64,000 nt of DNA from Phycisphaerae bacterium (GTDB lineage: Bacteria > Planctomycetota > Phycisphaerae > Phycisphaerales > SM1A02): NCBI GenBank assembly GCA_016795065.1, contig JAEUIU010000039.1, positions 62,001-126,000 of the forward strand, given 5' to 3'. Every line of letters begins with the position of its first letter. Position 1 is the first letter of the stretch. The notes under the pieces are model-generated. The model was not told the origin of the DNA. It did not search any database and worked only from the letters and a program-made list of their open reading frames with translations. Of this stretch, positions 60,116 through 64,000 are shown piece after piece. The position numbers and the translations under genes are program-made.

Positions 60116-61147
60116 GTGATTGACCTGCGAAGCGATACCGTGACCCGGCCGACCGCGGCGATGCGCGAGGCGATGATGGCGGCGCCGTTGGGCGACGACG
60201 TCCTTGGCGATGAGCCCACCGTGCGGCGCCTCGAAGCCGTGGTGAGCGAACTGTTAGGCCACGAGGCGGCGCTGTACGTCCCCAGCGGCACCATGTCCAA
60301 CCAGCTTGCGATCCGCAGCGTCTGCGAGCCGGGCGACGAGATCATCGCCCATCGCGACAGCCACATCATCCACTACGAGACGGGCGCGCCCGCGGCCCTG
60401 TCCGGCTGCATGATCCAACCGCTCGAGGGGCCGGGCGGACTCTTCGAGCCGGCTCAGGTCGCGGCGGCGATCCGGCATCGCGACATCCATGCCCCGCGAT
60501 CGCGCATGCTCGTTCTCGAGAACACCCACAATCGCGGCGGCGGAACGGTGTGGCCGCCCGAGCGTTTTCGGGCCTGCTGCGAGGAGGGCCGTCGCCTCGG
60601 GCTGCATGTGCATTTGGATGGGGCACGCCTGATGAACGCGGCCGTCTCGCTCGGCGTCCCGGCGACCGAGTTCACGCGCCACGTCGACACGCTGTCGATC
60701 TGCTTCTCAAAGGGCCTCGGCGCGCCGGTCGGGAGCGCCCTCGTCGGCCCGCGAACGCTGATCGATCGGGCCCGTCGGTTCCGCAAGCAGTTCGGGGGCG
60801 GAATGCGACAGTCGGGGCTGCTCGCCGCCGCGTGCATCCATGCCCTGGAGCATCACGTCAGCCGCCTGGCCGATGACCACGCCAACGCCAAGCGTCTCGC
60901 CCGGGGGCTCGCCGGCGTCCCGGGCCTCCGCCTTCAGATCGCCGCGGAGAGCACCCCGAGCAACATGGTCTTCGTACTCGTCGACGAGTCCCGCGGCACC
61001 GCCCAGGACCTCTGCTCGCAATTGCGTGAACGGGGCGTCTTGATGATCCCCATGGACCCCCAACGGGTTCGCGCTGTCACCCATCTGGACGTCTCTGCCG
61101 GCGACATCGATCGTGCGATCGAAGCGGTCCGTTCGGTGATGCGGTAG
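60116..61147 (+). CDS. ltaE: low-specificity L-threonine aldolase
   Basis: 343 residues. The start is a GTG that gives MIDLRSDTVTRPTAAMREAM, the family's standard N-terminus, and a TACGCT box lies 7 nt before it; the ATG 51 bp upstream would overlap the preceding gene. Motifs: MMAAPLGDDVLGDEPTVRRL, YVPSGTMSNQLAIRS, EIIAHRDSHIIHYETGA, VLENTHNRGGGTVWP, HLDGARLMNAAVSLG, and the PLP lysine in LSICFSKGLGAPVGSALVG. It cleaves L-threonine or L-allo-threonine to glycine and acetaldehyde. Single gene. Confidence 0.93.
   Translation: MIDLRSDTVTRPTAAMREAMMAAPLGDDVLGDEPTVRRLEAVVSELLGHEAALYVPSGTMSNQLAIRSVCEPGDEIIAHRDSHIIHYETGAPAALSGCMIQPLEGPGGLFEPAQVAAAIRHRDIHAPRSRMLVLENTHNRGGGTVWPPERFRACCEEGRRLGLHVHLDGARLMNAAVSLGVPATEFTRHVDTLSICFSKGLGAPVGSALVGPRTLIDRARRFRKQFGGGMRQSGLLAAACIHALEHHVSRLADDHANAKRLARGLAGVPGLRLQIAAESTPSNMVFVLVDESRGTAQDLCSQLRERGVLMIPMDPQRVRAVTHLDVSAGDIDRAIEAVRSVMR
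60247..60258 (+). repeat. 12-mer CGAACTGTTAGG, copy 4
   Basis: Exact copy inside ltaE, read as Glu-Leu-Leu-Gly with a TTA codon, as in the GH95 gene. Confidence 0.5.
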
Positions 61148-61194
61148 GCGAATGTCGTAGCAGTTCCGCGTGCACCCGCAGGTCGGTGAGCCTG

Positions 61195-61200
61195 TATCGT
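61195..61200 (+). promoter_or_regulatory. -10-like box, leaderless start of M29 aminopeptidase gene
   Basis: TATCGT, 10 nt upstream of the ATG at 61211. It overlaps the alternative GTG at 61199 and so disfavours that start. Confidence 0.42.
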
Positions 61201-61210
61201 GCGCACCATC

Positions 61211-62338
61211 ATGCTCGATCCACGCGTTCGCCGTCTCGCCCAACTGCTCGTTCGCCATTCGACCAAGCTCCAGAAGGGTGAACACCTCCTGATCGAGCTC
61301 TTCGACGCGCCGGAGTGCATCGGCATCGCTCTCGTCGAGGAGGCCCGCGCCGTCGGCGGGAATCCGCACGTCGCGATCCGCAGCAATCGGGTCATGCGAG
61401 CCCTGAACGAGGACGCGAGCGAGGAGAACCTCGCGACCTGGGCGGCCTATGACCTCGATCGCATGACCAGAATGCAGGCCTACATTGCCATCCGCGGATC
61501 GGAAAACGTCAGCGAGATGTCCGGCGTTTCGGATGAGCAGATGAAGCGGGTCGCGCGGATCTACCAAAAGCCGGTCCACTTCGAGCGCCGCGTCAACCAC
61601 ACCAAGTGGTGCGTTCTCCGCTGGCCGACGCCGAGCATGGCGCAACTCGCCCAAATGTCGACCAAGGCGTTCGAGGACTTCTACTTCGACGTCTGCACGC
61701 TTGATTACGCCAAGATGGACGCCGCATGCCAGCCCCTCGCTGCCCGCATGTCCAAGACCGACAAGGTGCACATCAAGGGACCGCGGGACACGGACCTGAC
61801 CTTCTCGATCAAGGGCATTGGCATCGTGCCCTGCTGCGGCGACCGGAACATCCCGGACGGCGAGTGCTTCACGGCGCCGGTGAAGACCTCGGTGAACGGC
61901 GTCGTCCACTACAACACGCCGACCATCTACAACGGCGTGACCTTCGACAACGTGCGGCTCGTCTTCAAGGACGGGAAGATCGTCGAGGCAACCGCCGACC
62001 AGAACAGCGATACGCTCAACGCGATCTTCAACACCGACGCCGGCTCGCGCTACGTCGGCGAGTTCGCGATCGGCTTCAACCCGTTCATCAAGACGGCGAT
62101 GAAGGACATCCTCTTCGACGAGAAGATCGCCGGCAGTTTCCACTTCACGCCTGGCCGCTGCTACGCCGAAACCGACAACGGCAACGTCAGCGAGATCCAC
62201 TGGGACCTGGTCTGCTCCCAGCGTCCCGAGCACGGGGGAGGCGAGATCCGTTTCGACGGCGAACTGATCCGCAAGGACGGCCTCTTCGTGCCGGCGGACC
62301 TTCATGGGCTCAACCCGGATCGGCTTGGGGCCCGGTGA
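61211..62338 (+). CDS. M29 family aminopeptidase
   Basis: 375 residues. The M29 (AmpS/PepS) metal ligands are all in place: Glu in IPDGECFTAPVK, Glu in RYVGEFAIGFNP, His and Tyr in FHFTPGRCYAETD, and His/Asp in SEIHWDLVCSQ. Further typical parts are VRRLAQLLVRHSTKLQKGEH near the N-terminus and HIKGPRDTDLTFSIKGI before the active site. It removes N-terminal residues from peptides with two metal ions (Co or Zn) and acts in the cytoplasm, as there is no signal peptide. Single gene. Confidence 0.92.
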   Translation: MLDPRVRRLAQLLVRHSTKLQKGEHLLIELFDAPECIGIALVEEARAVGGNPHVAIRSNRVMRALNEDASEENLATWAAYDLDRMTRMQAYIAIRGSENVSEMSGVSDEQMKRVARIYQKPVHFERRVNHTKWCVLRWPTPSMAQLAQMSTKAFEDFYFDVCTLDYAKMDAACQPLAARMSKTDKVHIKGPRDTDLTFSIKGIGIVPCCGDRNIPDGECFTAPVKTSVNGVVHYNTPTIYNGVTFDNVRLVFKDGKIVEATADQNSDTLNAIFNTDAGSRYVGEFAIGFNPFIKTAMKDILFDEKIAGSFHFTPGRCYAETDNGNVSEIHWDLVCSQRPEHGGGEIRFDGELIRKDGLFVPADLHGLNPDRLGAR

Positions 62339-62368
62339 GCGGACCGAGAGTCGGGCCGCTCGTGGGCC

Positions 62369-62617
62369 TTACTTGCTCAGCTCGTCGGCCTGCTTCTCGA
62401 TCTCGTCGTTGTGGGCCTTGACCTGATCTTGAAGATTTCGGGCGTTGTTCACGGCCTTGCCCGCCGTGCTGCCACCCCCCTCGAGGACGGTCGCGGGCTG
62501 CTGCGGCGGCTGGGCAGGCGGTGGTGCCGTGCGAACCTCGCACCCGGCCGAGAGGGTCAGGGCCGTGACGGCGGCGGCGGGGAATCCGAGACGTGCGATC
62601 GATCGCGGCATGCGCAT
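62369..62617 (-). CDS. small predicted lipoprotein
   Basis: 82 residues from an ATG with GGAGG 8 nt upstream. Signal segment MPRSIARLGFPAAAVTALTL ends in the lipobox LSAGC, giving a mature chain of about 57 residues: a Pro/Gln-rich stretch (PPPAQPPQQPA), then a Gly turn and a charged helix (VNNARNLQDQVKAHNDEIEK). It could be a small outer-membrane lipoprotein tether. A TAGGAT box lies 28 nt before the start. Divergent from the FKBP gene. Confidence 0.65.
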   Translation of the reverse strand: MRMPRSIARLGFPAAAVTALTLSAGCEVRTAPPPAQPPQQPATVLEGGGSTAGKAVNNARNLQDQVKAHNDEIEKQADELSK

Positions 62618-62645
62618 GGGTCTGGCCTCCAGGGGCGGAGATCCC

Positions 62646-62651
62646 ATCCTA
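62646..62651 (-). promoter_or_regulatory. possible -10 box of the small lipoprotein gene
   Basis: TAGGAT on the minus strand, with a 28-nt leader that carries a GGAGG ribosome-binding site; an example of an ordinary leadered gene. Confidence 0.3.
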
Positions 62652-62680
62652 TCACTCATCGTGAACACCCAGCGCACGGC

Positions 62681-62686
62681 TACTAT
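62681..62686 (+). promoter_or_regulatory. -10-like box of the FKBP gene
   Basis: TACTAT in GGCTACTATCCGCG. Here the leader is about 65 nt and the gene has a GGAG ribosome-binding site, unlike the near-identical promoter before the UbiA-like gene. Confidence 0.42.
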
Positions 62687-62757
62687 CCGCGTCTCCCGGC
62701 ATTCGCCCTCCCAAGGAGGCCGGATCGGACGCCGTGGACCCCTTTGGAGAACGACCG

Positions 62758-63738
62758 ATGATTGACCGGAACCTGTTCGCGCGAGGCCTTCGCATGGCCG
62801 CCGCGTGCGCCTCACTTTCGCTGGCCTCGCTGGCCGCGGCCCAGACCACACCCGACTACACCACCATTCCGCCCGATCCGGCCGAGGTCGAGCAGAAGCT
62901 CACTGCGGCTCATATCACGCTTGCCCAAGCCGTTGCGGCCGCGGAGAAGGCCACCAGCGGACACGCTGTCGAGGCCAAGGCGATGACCGCCGGCGACACC
63001 GTCCGCTACGAGATCTTCGTCGAGTCGATGGGCATGGTGAAGCGTGCGATCGTCGATGGCATGACGGGCGCGGTCGAGGTTCCGACTCTGACCACCGGCA
63101 GCGCGATCGAGAAGGCCACGGCGGTCGTCAAGGGCGCGGTCCGCAGCGTCATTTTCAACATGAGCGCCGAGCCGCCAACCGCGACCGTCATGATCTACCT
63201 CGACCAGAAGCAGCACAAGGTCGTGATCAACGCCATCACGGGCGAAACCGTTTCGAACGAAGCGTTAGGTCGCTTCCCTGGCGTCGCCGCGACCGGCGAG
63301 GTCAAGGAGAACCCGAGCGGGCTGATGTACATCGACCTCGAAGAGGGCTCGGGGCCGACCCCCGCGGACATGAACAGCCGGGTCAAGGTCCACTACACCG
63401 GCTATTTCACCGACGGCACGAAGTTCGACTCGAGCGTCGACCGAGGCCAGCCCACCGAGTTCACCCTGCGTGGCGTGATTCCGGGTTGGGGCGAAGGCGT
63501 CGGCTCGATGCGGGTCGGCGGCAAGCGCAAGCTGATCATCCCGTACGCTCTTGCCTACGGCGAGCGCGGCCGTCAGGGCATCCCGCCGAAGGCGACGCTG
63601 ATCTTCGACGTGGAGCTCATCGCCGCCGATGAGGCCCCGCCGACCCCGCCACCGGCCCCCGCCGGAACGCCGCGGGCGCCGGGAACTCCGGGCACCGTTC
63701 CGCCGAAGCCACCGGAACCAGCCAAGCCGCAGGGCTAA
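62758..63738 (+). CDS. exported FKBP-type peptidyl-prolyl isomerase with PepSY-like N-terminal region
   Basis: 326 residues from an ATG with GGAG 8 nt upstream (a GTG 24 bp earlier is less likely). Signal peptide [20 protein letters not shown] ... LAAAQ. Residues about 45-175 contain two PepSY-like units ([31 protein letters not shown]; then [20 protein letters not shown]). The FKBP domain is about 195-292: [73 protein letters not shown], with the conserved Tyr, Phe, Asp, Trp pocket residues. A Pro-rich tail ends the protein. It should catalyse proline isomerisation in the periplasm. Confidence 0.9.
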   Translation: MIDRNLFARGLRMAAACASLSLASLAAAQTTPDYTTIPPDPAEVEQKLTAAHITLAQAVAAAEKATSGHAVEAKAMTAGDTVRYEIFVESMGMVKRAIVDGMTGAVEVPTLTTGSAIEKATAVVKGAVRSVIFNMSAEPPTATVMIYLDQKQHKVVINAITGETVSNEALGRFPGVAATGEVKENPSGLMYIDLEEGSGPTPADMNSRVKVHYTGYFTDGTKFDSSVDRGQPTEFTLRGVIPGWGEGVGSMRVGGKRKLIIPYALAYGERGRQGIPPKATLIFDVELIAADEAPPTPPPAPAGTPRAPGTPGTVPPKPPEPAKPQG

Positions 63739-63761
63739 AGTATCGGTCATCCGCTTACGAC

Positions 63762-63796
63762 AACGGCCGCGCGTCGATGGACTCGCGGCCGTTTTC
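63762..63796 (+). terminator. intrinsic terminator of the FKBP gene
   Basis: Perfect 10-bp inverted repeat AACGGCCGCG / CGCGGCCGTT with a 12-nt loop, followed by TTTT-C. It begins 24 bp after the FKBP stop and ends before the convergent rpiB stop, so it may also serve rpiB. Confidence 0.7.
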
Positions 63797-63814
63797 CTTG
63801 GGTTCGAACTGCAG

Positions 63815-64000
63815 TCACCGACGGGCGAGCATCTCCGCCGCGCGAGCCTCGATCGCCTCGACCTTGGCGAGGCGCTTGGCATGTCGTTCCTCGCCGGTGT
63901 ACCTCGCGGCGAGGTAGGCCCGCACCATGTCCTCGGCCAGGGCCTGGCCGACGATCCGGCCGCCGAGCACGAGCACATTCATCGCGTCGTGTTCGACACC
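63815..64000 (-). CDS. rpiB: ribose-5-phosphate isomerase B, C-terminal part
   Basis: The minus-strand frame is open at the window edge and ends at TGA, giving 61 residues that match the C-terminal end of RpiB: EHDAMNVLVLGGRIVGQALA, then DMVRAYLAARYTGEERHAKR and a final charged helix. In full-length RpiB the 'HNDANVL' equivalent carries residues of the active site, and the 'GGRH..R' equivalent (here GEERHAKR) contacts the phosphate. It interconverts ribose 5-phosphate and ribulose 5-phosphate. The start lies outside the window. Confidence 0.82.
   Translation of the reverse strand, partial: GVEHDAMNVLVLGGRIVGQALAEDMVRAYLAARYTGEERHAKRLAKVEAIEARAAEMLARR

Noticed and set aside
60707..62305. 532-residue open frame on the minus strand
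   Set aside because: Antisense to the M29 aminopeptidase and threonine aldolase, whose motifs are unambiguous; this frame has none.
1..64000. tRNA genes, insertion sequences, phage or integrase genes
   Set aside because: I looked for tRNA-like cloverleaf ends, transposase motifs and terminal inverted repeats beside genes and saw none; a tRNAscan or ISfinder run would be decisive.

Overview
The window is high-GC (about two thirds G+C by eye), tightly packed bacterial chromosome. It most resembles a member of the Planctomycetota, probably class Phycisphaerae. Four things suggest this: two secreted proteins ending in paired EF-hand/dockerin-like repeats of the form DGxxDGADLAVLLGAWG, an ECF sigma factor near a Ser/Thr kinase that carries an anti-sigma-type zinc motif, an LptD-type outer-membrane assembly protein, and typical planctomycetal secreted enzymes (GH95, FG-GAP repeats). 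The taxonomic call is an inference. I see no rRNA or tRNA gene, insertion sequence, prophage or CRISPR array; this looks like core and lineage-specific chromosome.

Layout. 1-5.2 kb: end of an amidase, an orphan nuoA, a fatty-acid hydroxylase with a small membrane protein, and an aldo/keto reductase divergent from a 2-oxoadipate dioxygenase-like protein. 5.2-9.3 kb: ECF sigma factor, secreted dockerin-like protein, zinc-motif Ser/Thr kinase. 9.3-14 kb: four-gene Gld-type ABC transporter operon. 14.4-18.1 kb: mgtE divergent from a SpoU-type RNA methyltransferase, then an AroB-like cyclase. 18.1-25 kb: large FG-GAP secreted protein divergent from a GH95 fucosidase, then bifunctional pheA. 25-28.5 kb: ribH-nusB-ftsY, a pseudopilin and a membrane protein. 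28.6-33.9 kb: a UbiA-like protein, lptD and, convergent, ruvB. 34-37 kb: a lemA / M48 protease / unknown / lemA operon. 37-49 kb: HAD-EVE pair, secreted proteins, a divergent cyclophilin, a Lon-N protein, a deacetylase-formyltransferase pair, a CHASE2 kinase, an MtfA peptidase and an HDOD protein. 49-55.7 kb: nonulosonic (sialic-type) acid operon headed by a 1247-residue Maf-type fusion protein. 55.7-64 kb: membrane and secreted unknowns, threonine aldolase, M29 aminopeptidase, FKBP isomerase and the end of rpiB.

Two window-wide observations stand out. First, many monocistronic or operon-leading genes have a -10-like hexamer (mostly TAYNNT) only 6-10 nt upstream of the start codon and no Shine-Dalgarno, which points to leaderless transcripts. 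This spacing also settles several starts, for example a GTG giving the canonical MIDLRSDTVT start of threonine aldolase. Genes inside operons instead keep 4-bp ATGA/GTGA overlaps or GGAGG-like sites. Second, the Maf-type fusion combines a flagellin-glycosyltransferase-like domain, a nucleotidyltransferase-like domain and a radical-SAM-like barrel without the usual CX3CX2C motif, in one operon with neuA, neuB and neuC. It is the best candidate here for an undescribed system: making a nonulosonic acid and attaching it to protein.
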